This document shows, one piece after another, positions 37,080 to 44,851 of a stretch of 64,000 nt of DNA (the stretch's first letter is position 1; every line of letters starts with the position of its first letter). The notes beneath the pieces were generated by a model that did not search any database, was not told the origin of the DNA, and was given only the letters and a program-made list of their open reading frames with translations. The translations under genes and the position numbers were made by a program. This DNA comes from Mycobacterium sp. PSTR-4-N. Lineage in GTDB: Bacteria; Actinomycetota; Actinomycetes; Mycobacteriales; Mycobacteriaceae. The DNA lies in assembly GCF_022348085.1 (NCBI RefSeq), contig NZ_JAKRFN010000013.1, forward strand, positions 62,001 to 126,000, read 5' to 3'.

Positions 37080-38680
37080 CCGTGCTCACCGTGACCGACC
37101 TCGGGGTGCGCATCGGCGCACGCAGCATCGTCGACGGCGTCTCGTTCTCCGTGGACCGAGAGCAGACCGTGGGCATCGTCGGAGAATCCGGCTCGGGCAA
37201 GACGATGACGGTGCTCGCCGCCACCGGCCTGCTCGATGCGCCGGGGGCGCGCGTGTCGGGAGCCAGCACGCTCGCAGGGGAGCCGGACATGCAGCTCGTC
37301 GGTGCGCGACCCAAAGACCTTCGCCGCGTGCACGGTTCGCGGATCGGGTTCGTGTTCCAGGATCCGGGCACGTCCCTCAATCCCCTGCTGACGCTGGAAC
37401 GTCAGATCACCGAGTCACTCGAGACCCACCGCGGGGTGACGCGCCGGGAGGCGCGGTCGCGGGCCGCCGAGCTGCTCGACGCGGTGGGGCTGCCGGACCC
37501 GCAAACACGGCTGCATGCCTACCCGCATCAGCTCTCGGGCGGTCAACGCCAACGGGTGATGATCGCCATCGCGCTGGCGTGCGATCCGGAGCTGCTGATC
37601 GCCGACGAACCGACCACCGCGCTCGATGTCACCACGCAGGCGCAGATCATCGAGTTGGTGCGCGCGCTGCAGCGGGACTACGGCACCGCGGTGGTGTGGA
37701 TCAGCCACGACCTGGGCGTCATCGGTCAGGTTGCCGACGACGTGACGGTGCTGCGCGACGGCGCCGTCGTGGAGCAGGCGCCGATCCTCGACATCTTCGA
37801 CCGGCCCCGCGACGAGTACACCCGCGACCTGCTGGCCGCCCGTCCCGTCCTCGATGTCTCCGGCCCCCAGCCGAATCCGGACGCCGAACCGCTCCTCGAG
37901 GTGGACGGCCTGGACGTCTCGTTCACGGTCACCACCCCGGTCGGCAAGTCCACCGTGCACGCCGTCGACGACGTCTCGCTGCACATCCGGCGCGGCACCA
38001 CGCTGGGGTTGGTCGGCGAGTCCGGATCGGGGAAGTCCACCGTCGCCGCGGCTCTCACCGGCCTGGTGACACCCGACCGCGGCAGCGCGACGCTGGCGGG
38101 CACCGACATCCTGCACGTGAAGCGTTCCGAGGCCAAGGCGCTGCGCCGACGGATCGGCCTGGTGTTCCAGGACCCGTTCTCGTCGCTGAATCCCCGTGCC
38201 CGCGTGGAAACTTCGATCGCCGAACCGCTGACGGTCCATCGCCTGGTCGACGGTGCCTCGGCGCGGCGCACACGGGTCGCCGAGCTGCTCGACCTGGTCG
38301 GGCTGCCCCGCGAGTTCGCGCAGCGCTACCCCCACGAACTGTCCGGCGGGCAGCGGCAGCGGGTGAGCATCGCCCGCGCTCTGGCCGCCGAACCGGATCT
38401 GCTGATCCTCGATGAGGCCACCGCCGCTCTCGACGTCTCGGTGCAGGCCCGCGTGCTCGATCTGCTGGCCAGGCTGCAACGGGAGTTGGGCCTGGCGTAT
38501 CTGCTGATCGGCCACGATCTCGCGGTGATCCGCACCCTGAGCCACGACGTCGCGGTCATGCGCAACGGTGCGGTGGTCGAGAACCGGCCCGCCGAAGAGT
38601 TGTTCGCCGACCCGAAGCACGACTACACCCGCGCGCTGCTCGCAGCAGTACCGCCGGTGCGCCCGCGCGCTGCGCTGTAG
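37076..38680 (+). CDS. Fused double-ATPase of the peptide ABC importer (DppD-DppF)
   Basis: 534-residue protein carrying two complete ABC domains. First: Walker A GESGSGKTMTV (~33), signature LSGGQRQRVMIA, Walker B LLIADEPTTALD, H-loop WISHDLG. Second: Walker A GESGSGKSTVA (~318), signature LSGGQRQRVSIA, Walker B LLILDEATAALD, H-loop LIGHDLA. One polypeptide therefore replaces separate DppD and DppF. ATGA overlap with DppC. Second Walker B has ALD and E as expected for an active site. Confidence 0.94.
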   Translation: MTVLTVTDLGVRIGARSIVDGVSFSVDREQTVGIVGESGSGKTMTVLAATGLLDAPGARVSGASTLAGEPDMQLVGARPKDLRRVHGSRIGFVFQDPGTSLNPLLTLERQITESLETHRGVTRREARSRAAELLDAVGLPDPQTRLHAYPHQLSGGQRQRVMIAIALACDPELLIADEPTTALDVTTQAQIIELVRALQRDYGTAVVWISHDLGVIGQVADDVTVLRDGAVVEQAPILDIFDRPRDEYTRDLLAARPVLDVSGPQPNPDAEPLLEVDGLDVSFTVTTPVGKSTVHAVDDVSLHIRRGTTLGLVGESGSGKSTVAAALTGLVTPDRGSATLAGTDILHVKRSEAKALRRRIGLVFQDPFSSLNPRARVETSIAEPLTVHRLVDGASARRTRVAELLDLVGLPREFAQRYPHELSGGQRQRVSIARALAAEPDLLILDEATAALDVSVQARVLDLLARLQRELGLAYLLIGHDLAVIRTLSHDVAVMRNGAVVENRPAEELFADPKHDYTRALLAAVPPVRPRAAL

Positions 38681-38702
38681 CCCTCCGTGAGAGGGTGCAG
38701 TC

Positions 38703-39443
38703 ATGGGTCAACTCAGCGGCAAGGTCGCGTTGGTCACCGGAGCGTCGGCCGGCTTGGGCGCGGCGACCGCCCGGTTGTTCGTCGAGCAGGGCGCGACGGT
38801 GTTCGGAATCGCCAGGGACGCAACACGAATGGCCGAGGTGTTCGCAGACCTGCCCGGTAGCGGATACGCGTCGGTGGACATCTCCTCGCGGGAGGCGTGC
38901 GCGGCGGCGGTCGCGGACTGCGTCGAGAGGTTCGGCCGCCTCGACGTGCTCGCCAACATCGCGGGTTTTCATCGCATGCGGCACACCGCGTCGATGACCG
39001 ACGAGGACTGGGACGTCGACCTCGCGGTGAACCTGACCGCACCGTTCGCGCTCTGCCGGGCCGCGCTGCCGCATCTGCTCGAATCAGGCGGCAACATCGT
39101 CAACGTGTCGTCGATCGCCGGCGTGGAGGGTGAGGTGTACTCCGCCGGTTACTGCGCGGCCAAGCACGGTCTGGTCGGCCTGACACGGGCACTGGCGATC
39201 GAGTTCACGAAGGAGAAGCTGCGGGTGAACGCGGTGTGCCCCGGGGGTATGCCGACCGCGCAGACCACCGAGTTCGAAGCGCCCGAGAACGCCGACTGGG
39301 ACCTGATCATGCGTATCGCCTCGCCGCGCGGATTCATGGCGACCGAGGACGTCGCCAAAGTCATCGCGTTCTTGGCCAGCGATGACGCGGCCGCGATCCA
39401 CGGCGCGGTCTACCGCGTCGACAACGGCAAGGGTGCGGGCTGA
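38703..39443 (+). CDS. Classical SDR oxidoreductase
   Basis: 246-residue short-chain dehydrogenase. Cofactor motif TGASAGLGAATA (residues ~13-24), NIAG, catalytic Ser in NVSSIAG, and YCAAK (Tyr ~150, Lys ~154). Substrate unknown. Followed convergently by a TetR gene whose 3' end overlaps it by 34 bases. 22 bases after the ABC operon, so read-through from that operon is possible. Confidence 0.88.
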   Translation: MGQLSGKVALVTGASAGLGAATARLFVEQGATVFGIARDATRMAEVFADLPGSGYASVDISSREACAAAVADCVERFGRLDVLANIAGFHRMRHTASMTDEDWDVDLAVNLTAPFALCRAALPHLLESGGNIVNVSSIAGVEGEVYSAGYCAAKHGLVGLTRALAIEFTKEKLRVNAVCPGGMPTAQTTEFEAPENADWDLIMRIASPRGFMATEDVAKVIAFLASDDAAAIHGAVYRVDNGKGAG

Positions 39444-39970
39444 ATCAGGAAGCGGCGCAGCATCTCTCGCTCGAGTTCCGGGTCGGCGAGGGGCCACACG
39501 ACGAACGACAGCGTGACGCGGACGATCCACTGCGCGGCGGTACGGTCATCTGCGGCGTAGCCGGTCAGTTCCGCGGCGATGGCGGCCAGCGGTGATGATT
39601 CGACGAGCCATCCGATGCGGCCACCGCTTCCCGCCGACGCGATCAGCGCGCGTCCCAGGGGGTCTGCGCGAATACGGTCGAGCGCCACGACGACAGCGGT
39701 GACGGTGCGTTCCGAGCCCTCCAGACCGTCGACGGCAGATCGCACGTGCGCGACGATCTGCTCGGCGCTACGGGCGAGCACGGCGTCCCGGATCTGGTTC
39801 TTGCCGCCCGCGTTGCGGTAGATCGTCGCTCGCGAGCAGTGCACGCGGGCCTCGAGGGCCGCCATGTCGAGGGCCTCGATGCCGTGTGCGGCGATGAGCT
39901 CGGCCGCTGCGGCGTAGATGCGCTCGGCCGCCGCAGCGCGCCGATCGCCGACCAGCCAGTCGTTCGTCAT
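39410..39970 (-). CDS. TetR-family regulator
   Basis: 186-residue TetR protein. DNA-binding helices in LDMAALEARVHCSRATIYRN. The C-terminal domain has no identified ligand. ATG at 39968-39970. It faces the P450 gene across 150 bases containing a 13-base palindrome, so the P450 is the probable target. Its 3' end overlaps the SDR gene by 34 bases. Confidence 0.87.
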   Translation of the reverse strand: MTNDWLVGDRRAAAAERIYAAAAELIAAHGIEALDMAALEARVHCSRATIYRNAGGKNQIRDAVLARSAEQIVAHVRSAVDGLEGSERTVTAVVVALDRIRADPLGRALIASAGSGGRIGWLVESSPLAAIAAELTGYAADDRTAAQWIVRVTLSFVVWPLADPELEREMLRRFLIQPAPLPLSTR

Positions 39971-40004
39971 CGCATCGCCCTTCTGAGCTATCCGACCGGC
40001 ATGT

Positions 40005-40017
40005 TCTCACGGTGAGA
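40005..40017. promoter_or_regulatory. Palindrome between tetR and P450, candidate operator
   Basis: TCTCAC-G-GTGAGA, a perfect 6-base inverted repeat around one base, 35 bases before the tetR start codon. A TetR site is plausible; a related GTGAGA half recurs at about 40066-40071. Confidence 0.5.
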
Positions 40018-40120
40018 CGGCAGCGATGCCGAATTCTTCCATCACAGCAGGTCAACTGGCGGTGGTGAGACGTCGTGACTGTCGAGACCCGGAGCGACGC
40101 GTCGAGTTGGCCGGTTCCCC

Positions 40121-41365
40121 TTGACCGCCGTCACCTCCGCCTCCCACCCTGACAGCGTGACTGGCGAGCTCGGCGCGGCGCTGTTCGACGAGGATGCGAT
40201 CCAGGACCCCGCTGCGCTGTATGCCCGGATGCACTCGGTCGGTCCGCTGCACCGCATCGGAGAATCCGACTTCCATGCTGTCTGCTCGTGGGATGCGGTG
40301 ATCGAGGCGGTGGGCCGCACCGACGACTTCTCGTCCAACTTGACCGGAACGATGCTGCATCGCCCCGACGGCACCATCGACGTCTTCGGCATGGATGATC
40401 TCGGCGGTCCGACCCAGGTGCTCGCGATCGCCGACGATCCCGAACATGTCACCCACCGCAGGCTGCTTCTCCCCCACCTGGCTGCCAAGCGGATCCGCGA
40501 GCTCGAATCGTTCGTCACCTTCACGGTGGGCCGGTTGTGGGACGAGGCGTTCGATGGGGACCGGGTCGAGTGGATGTCCGCCGTTGCCAACCGATTACCG
40601 ATGATGGTGGTGTGCCGGCTGATCGGGGTTCCCGACGACGACGTCGACCGGCTGACGGCGTGGGGCTACGCCAGCACGCAGCTGCTGGAAGGTCTGGTCG
40701 GCCCTGAGGAACTGGCGGCGGCCGGGGCGGCTGTCGGAGAACTGAGCTCCTATATCGCGGGCCTTCTCGACCGGCCGGCCCCGGCGGGCACACTGCTGGC
40801 GGACCTCGTTCAGGCCTGCGCGGCAGGCGATGTCGACACGGTCACCGCGCAGGTGATCATGGTGACGCTGTTCAGCGCCGGCGGTGAATCCACCGCGTCG
40901 CTCATCGGATCGGCCACCCATGTCTTGGCGACCCGACCCGATCTGCAGCGTCGGCTCCGCGACGACTCGGCACTCATCACGCCGTTCATCGAAGAGGTGC
41001 TGCGATTCGAGCCTCCGTTCCGTGGGCACTACCGCCATGTACTGCGCGACTGCGAACTCCACGGATATCGGTTGCGCGCCGGCGCGCGACTGGTGCTGCT
41101 GTGGGGCGCCGCGAACCGGGACCCGACCCACGTCGAATCGCCCGACGAGTTCCGCCTCGACCGTCGAGACAGCAAGAGCCATCTCGCGTTCGGCCGGGGG
41201 GCGCACTTCTGCGTCGGCGCATCCCTCGCGCGGCTTGAGACGCGCCTCGTGATCGAGCACCTGGTGAGGCACACGCATGGTGTGCGCGCGGTGGGGCAGG
41301 CTCGCTGGCTGCCGAGCCTGCTGGTGCGACGCCTGAAGGCGCTGAGCCTGGCGGTTTTACGCTAG
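40121..41365 (+). CDS. Cytochrome P450 monooxygenase
   Basis: 414-residue soluble bacterial P450. Haem-binding loop FGRGAHFCVGASLARLE with Cys364 as haem ligand, K-helix ExxR in EEVLRFEPPFRG, and I-helix AGGEST, where most relatives have AG-x-D/E-T-T, so the threonine pair is altered to Ser-Thr. Substrate unknown. TTG start at 40121; GTG at 40157 would remove 12 residues. Its TAG stop shares the bases CTAG with the convergent HNH gene stop. Confidence 0.91.
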   Translation: MTAVTSASHPDSVTGELGAALFDEDAIQDPAALYARMHSVGPLHRIGESDFHAVCSWDAVIEAVGRTDDFSSNLTGTMLHRPDGTIDVFGMDDLGGPTQVLAIADDPEHVTHRRLLLPHLAAKRIRELESFVTFTVGRLWDEAFDGDRVEWMSAVANRLPMMVVCRLIGVPDDDVDRLTAWGYASTQLLEGLVGPEELAAAGAAVGELSSYIAGLLDRPAPAGTLLADLVQACAAGDVDTVTAQVIMVTLFSAGGESTASLIGSATHVLATRPDLQRRLRDDSALITPFIEEVLRFEPPFRGHYRHVLRDCELHGYRLRAGARLVLLWGAANRDPTHVESPDEFRLDRRDSKSHLAFGRGAHFCVGASLARLETRLVIEHLVRHTHGVRAVGQARWLPSLLVRRLKALSLAVLR

Positions 41366-42786
41366 AACGGCGGTGGTTCGTAGGTTTCGGCCAGCCTGGC
41401 TTGGTGTTGTCGCTCGAGTTCGGCGTCGAGTTCCAGGCGCTGCCGCCGTTCGCGTGCCACCCGGTCCCGTCGGTCTTGCTCGCGGGTTGCCCTCCGTCGC
41501 GGCATCATTGCGATCTTGTTCGAGGTGCCCGGCACACTCTCGGAATCACGGAGACTCCCAGTCGACAACAGGAGACTCGGAAAGAGTTGTCCGCCATGAG
41601 GATCAGTGACGTAGACCAGCCCGGTAGGCGCGATGAGCACAACCGTGCCGTCGGGCCGCTGCTCGTCACGCCATCCGTTGGCGCCGGTGTAAAAAGTCTT
41701 GATCAGATGATGAACTCGGCAGTAGAGTTTGGTGTTCGACGTATGCGTCGCACCCGCGGGCCACGGCGTCGTGTGGTCGACGTCACATCGCTGCGCCGGA
41801 GCGTCACAACCCGGGAAGCGACACGTCAGGTCCCGCCAGTGCAAGAAACCCGCAAGCTGGCGCGATGGCCGATACCCGCACTCCGCATCATCACTCGGCC
41901 TGCGGACGGGACGCACCTCCGCGCCCGCAGAGGCATTGAGCACCTCTTCGGCGGGCAGGATGCCGAAGCCGTCCAGATAGCCGGGTGCGTCGCTGCTCCC
42001 ATCGACGGTCGCCTCCTCGGCCAGGATGTGCACGACTATGCGGGCCGCCGAAGCCTCGAGCGCCGCCGCGGAGCAATCCGGCGACGCACAGCAGCACGCC
42101 AACGTCGATTCACCGCGGCCGAGAGCACCGCACGCGGCTGCCCGCCGTTGCATAGCGGTGCGAGGATCGGCCTCGCACACCGTGGCGGCCAGCGCGTCGA
42201 GCCGCTTGTCCAATGCCGCGGCATCGAGCGCGTTCAGCCGCCCGCCGGCGAATGCTGTGCCGGGTACGTGGGGTTCCACACTGAAATACAGGTTGTCGCG
42301 GAAGTCCGGCGGGACTCGAACGCCGGCCGGGTCGAATGTTGCGACCCACTGATCCACCCGGTCTTTCAGCTTGTTCTCCGACAGACGCATCCAGCCGATC
42401 AGCTTGGGCGCGATGACTGCATCCAGCGCGGCGACAACGTCGCTCTCGACGTTGTCGGTGCGATTGAGCACGATCCGCACCATGCGTAGGTCGATCTCCC
42501 CGCGCGAGAAGACGGCCGCGACCCCGGGGAGGCGCGAATGCAGCGACACTGCCATGCGGACCTGGCTTACAGCGCGCGAACGGCTGATGTTCTGCGCGGC
42601 AGACACTTCCGCAGCCACCGCCTCGGTGACGTCGACAACCCAGTGTTCCGCCCCCGGATGCTCACGAGTCCTCAATGCGTGGAGCCGGGCCACTGCGGCG
42701 AGACGCTCAGCGATTGCGCGCGACTCCGCGCGAGCGGAGCAGCCCATTGCAAGGACGCAATCAATGGCGTCAGCCGAACCGAACAT
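41362..42786 (-). CDS. 13E12-type DUF222/HNH endonuclease-like protein
   Basis: 474-residue member of the mycobacterial 13E12 repeat family. N-terminal DUF222 helical domain, then an HNH motif near residue 330: CRFPGC (zinc-like pair), DVDHTTPWP (the catalytic H) and LYCRVHHLIKTF. A basic, Arg-rich C-terminal tail follows. These genes are multicopy in mycobacterial genomes and sometimes lie by mobile elements, but none is seen here. ATG 42786 preferred over the TTG 18 bases upstream. Confidence 0.87.
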   Translation of the reverse strand: MFGSADAIDCVLAMGCSARAESRAIAERLAAVARLHALRTREHPGAEHWVVDVTEAVAAEVSAAQNISRSRAVSQVRMAVSLHSRLPGVAAVFSRGEIDLRMVRIVLNRTDNVESDVVAALDAVIAPKLIGWMRLSENKLKDRVDQWVATFDPAGVRVPPDFRDNLYFSVEPHVPGTAFAGGRLNALDAAALDKRLDALAATVCEADPRTAMQRRAAACGALGRGESTLACCCASPDCSAAALEASAARIVVHILAEEATVDGSSDAPGYLDGFGILPAEEVLNASAGAEVRPVRRPSDDAECGYRPSRQLAGFLHWRDLTCRFPGCDAPAQRCDVDHTTPWPAGATHTSNTKLYCRVHHLIKTFYTGANGWRDEQRPDGTVVLIAPTGLVYVTDPHGGQLFPSLLLSTGSLRDSESVPGTSNKIAMMPRRRATREQDRRDRVARERRQRLELDAELERQHQARLAETYEPPPF

Positions 42787-42832
42787 ACGTTCGATTCTAA
42801 CCAACGGGTCCGACAGATTCTGCCGCCCGAAT

Positions 42833-43162
42833 TCAGCCGCCCCACACCGTCATCAGCGTCACGTAGCACGCCGTTCCGAGCAGGATGCTCAGCAGCGCCC
42901 GCCGCTGCCAGAGCTGGAGACCCGCCGTCACCGCCACGGACACGGCCAGCCACAACAGCTGCAGCGCGGTGTTGCCGACCACCGTTTTCACCGAGTACAG
43001 CGCCAGCATCACCATCACGCCCACCGGCATGTGCACACTGAGGTAGCGCACCACGGCGCTGTGGCGCATGGGAGCCAGCGCCGCGAACGGCAGCGCGCGC
43101 AGCGCCCACGTCACCGCCGCGCTCACGCCGACGAGTAGCGCGATGTATCCGGTGTCAGGCAT
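42833..43162 (-). CDS. AzlD-family branched-chain amino-acid exporter subunit
   Basis: 109-residue protein with four predicted TM helices, opening MPDTGYIALLVGVSAAVTWALRALPF, typical of AzlD. Works with AzlC to export branched-chain amino acids. ATG at 43160-43162 overlaps the azlC stop by 8 bases. Confidence 0.85.
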   Translation of the reverse strand: MPDTGYIALLVGVSAAVTWALRALPFAALAPMRHSAVVRYLSVHMPVGVMVMLALYSVKTVVGNTALQLLWLAVSVAVTAGLQLWQRRALLSILLGTACYVTLMTVWGG

Positions 43163-43814
43163 GGCGCGTCCGTCGCCGCAGCAGCAATAGCGCCGTGAAC
43201 CCGGTGAACGCGCACACCAGCATCTGGCCCGGCACCAGCAGCCACGCCGCGGCAGCACACAGGGCCGCCGCAACGGCGGTGACCCGGTCGGGCCGCTGCC
43301 GGTAGGCCTCGATGCCCAGCACGATGAACAGCGCGGTCAGCGCGAAGTCCAGGCCGACCAGCCGATCGATCGGCAGCACCTCGCCCAGCAAGCCGCCCAG
43401 AGCTGCGCCGGTCACCCACAGCAGGTGAAACATCAACTGCATGAACAGGATCGGACGGGTGGTCCACCCCTGCGCCTGTGGACTGACCGCAACTGCATAC
43501 GCCTCGTCGGACAGCGTGTACGTGCTGTAGAGCTTCGCCCCGAGCCCCCGCACCCGCTGCAGCGGGAACGACAGCGCGTAGAAGATGTGCCGGGAATTGA
43601 CCACCAGCGTGGTGAGTGCGACCGTCGCGACCGGGGCGCCGCCCGCCACCAGCGCGACCATCAGGAACTCGAGCGATCCCGCATAGATCACCCCGGCGAA
43701 CACAGGCGCCCACCACCAGGCCAGCCCCGCATGCACCACCAGGAAGCCCAGCGCCATGCCCAGCGGGATGAACGCCAGACCCAGCGGCGCGACCAGCGTC
43801 AGCACCCGTCGCAT
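43155..43814 (-). CDS. AzlC-family branched-chain amino-acid exporter
   Basis: 219-residue membrane protein. Family features: PLGLAFIPLGMALGFL near the start, VIYAGSLEFLMVALV and VNSRHIFYALSF, where the AzlC signature NxRHxxY is seen. ATG at 43812-43814. Paired with AzlD downstream; divergent from the alpha/beta hydrolase. Confidence 0.88.
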   Translation of the reverse strand: MRRVLTLVAPLGLAFIPLGMALGFLVVHAGLAWWWAPVFAGVIYAGSLEFLMVALVAGGAPVATVALTTLVVNSRHIFYALSFPLQRVRGLGAKLYSTYTLSDEAYAVAVSPQAQGWTTRPILFMQLMFHLLWVTGAALGGLLGEVLPIDRLVGLDFALTALFIVLGIEAYRQRPDRVTAVAAALCAAAAWLLVPGQMLVCAFTGFTALLLLRRRTRHA

Positions 43815-43852
43815 CGCCGAACACCTCCTCCGATCAGTCTTCGGACGCTAGC

Positions 43853-44851
43853 TTGTCATGCGTGGATGTCTTCGATGAATGGCGACGCGGCGGAACGACT
43901 TTCACCTGGACGTCGACCACGCCCGCCAACACGGGCCGGCGCGTGGAGGTGTTCGCGCGCCGGTCCGGCACTCCGGGCGCACCGGCGCTGGTCTGCGTGC
44001 ACGGCTTCCCGACGGCGAGCATCGACTTCCGCACCCTCGCCGAGCACCTGTCCGAGGACGTCGAAATCTTCACCCTCGACTTCCCCGGGTACGGGCTCTC
44101 GGACAAACCGCCGGCGCCCTACGCGTACTCCCTCTACGACGACGCGCGGCTGCTGCTGCACGCGATCACCGAGGTGTGGGGACTCGAAGACTACCGGATG
44201 ATCACCCACGACCGCGGCAGCAGCGTCGGCATGATCGCCCTGGCGATGCTCGCCGACCGCGACGCCCCCATGCCGCAGGAGGTGTTCCTGACCAACGCGA
44301 ACATCTTCTTGCCCCTGGCCAACCTGACCGCATTCCAGGTCGCACTGCTCGACGACGCCACCGGTCGAGCCACCGCCGCGGCGACGACACCGCAGATGCT
44401 CGCAGCCGGACTGGGCGCCACCACGTTCATGCCGCGTCGCGATCTGGCTGATCCCGAGATCGCCACGCTAGCAGAGTGTTTCGCGCACAATGACGGCATC
44501 GCGGTGCTGCCGGACACCATCCGGTACCTGCACGAGCGCGCCGCCGACGAACAGAGCTGGCTGCAGCGGCTGTCGGGGATCGACGTCGACACCACGCTGA
44601 TCTGGGGCCTGCATGACAGTGTCGCGCCACTGCGGGTGGCCACCCACGTCTGGCAGACGTATCTGCGGTCGAAGCCGGGCCGCAACCGGTTCTGGGTGGT
44701 TCCCGGGGCCGACCATTACGTGCAGTGCGACGCGCCGGCCGAGCTCGCGCAGATCATCCGGCTCAGCCTGGCCGGCGGCCAGGTGCCCCTGCAGACGCTC
44801 GGCGACCGTCCCGACGGGGCCGTGCTGGTCGACCAGTCAGACCGCCAGTAG
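43853..44851 (+). CDS. Alpha/beta hydrolase, haloalkane-dehalogenase/epoxide-hydrolase-like
   Basis: 332-residue alpha/beta hydrolase. Oxyanion-hole HGFP (VCVHGFPTAS, residues ~47-56); nucleophile elbow THDRGSSVG, with an Asp in place of Ser, as in haloalkane dehalogenases and epoxide hydrolases; catalytic His in PGADHYVQCD near the C-terminus. This points to attack on C-halogen or epoxide bonds rather than plain esters. The frame opens at TTG 43853; GTG 43862 is as likely. 3' end overlaps the M4 protease gene by 15 bases. Confidence 0.82.
   Translation: MSCVDVFDEWRRGGTTFTWTSTTPANTGRRVEVFARRSGTPGAPALVCVHGFPTASIDFRTLAEHLSEDVEIFTLDFPGYGLSDKPPAPYAYSLYDDARLLLHAITEVWGLEDYRMITHDRGSSVGMIALAMLADRDAPMPQEVFLTNANIFLPLANLTAFQVALLDDATGRATAAATTPQMLAAGLGATTFMPRRDLADPEIATLAECFAHNDGIAVLPDTIRYLHERAADEQSWLQRLSGIDVDTTLIWGLHDSVAPLRVATHVWQTYLRSKPGRNRFWVVPGADHYVQCDAPAELAQIIRLSLAGGQVPLQTLGDRPDGAVLVDQSDRQ

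Noticed and set aside
41362..42786. HNH gene as part of an intein, group II intron or mobile element
   Set aside because: It has the standalone 13E12/DUF222 architecture; no terminal repeats, transposase or reverse transcriptase nearby.
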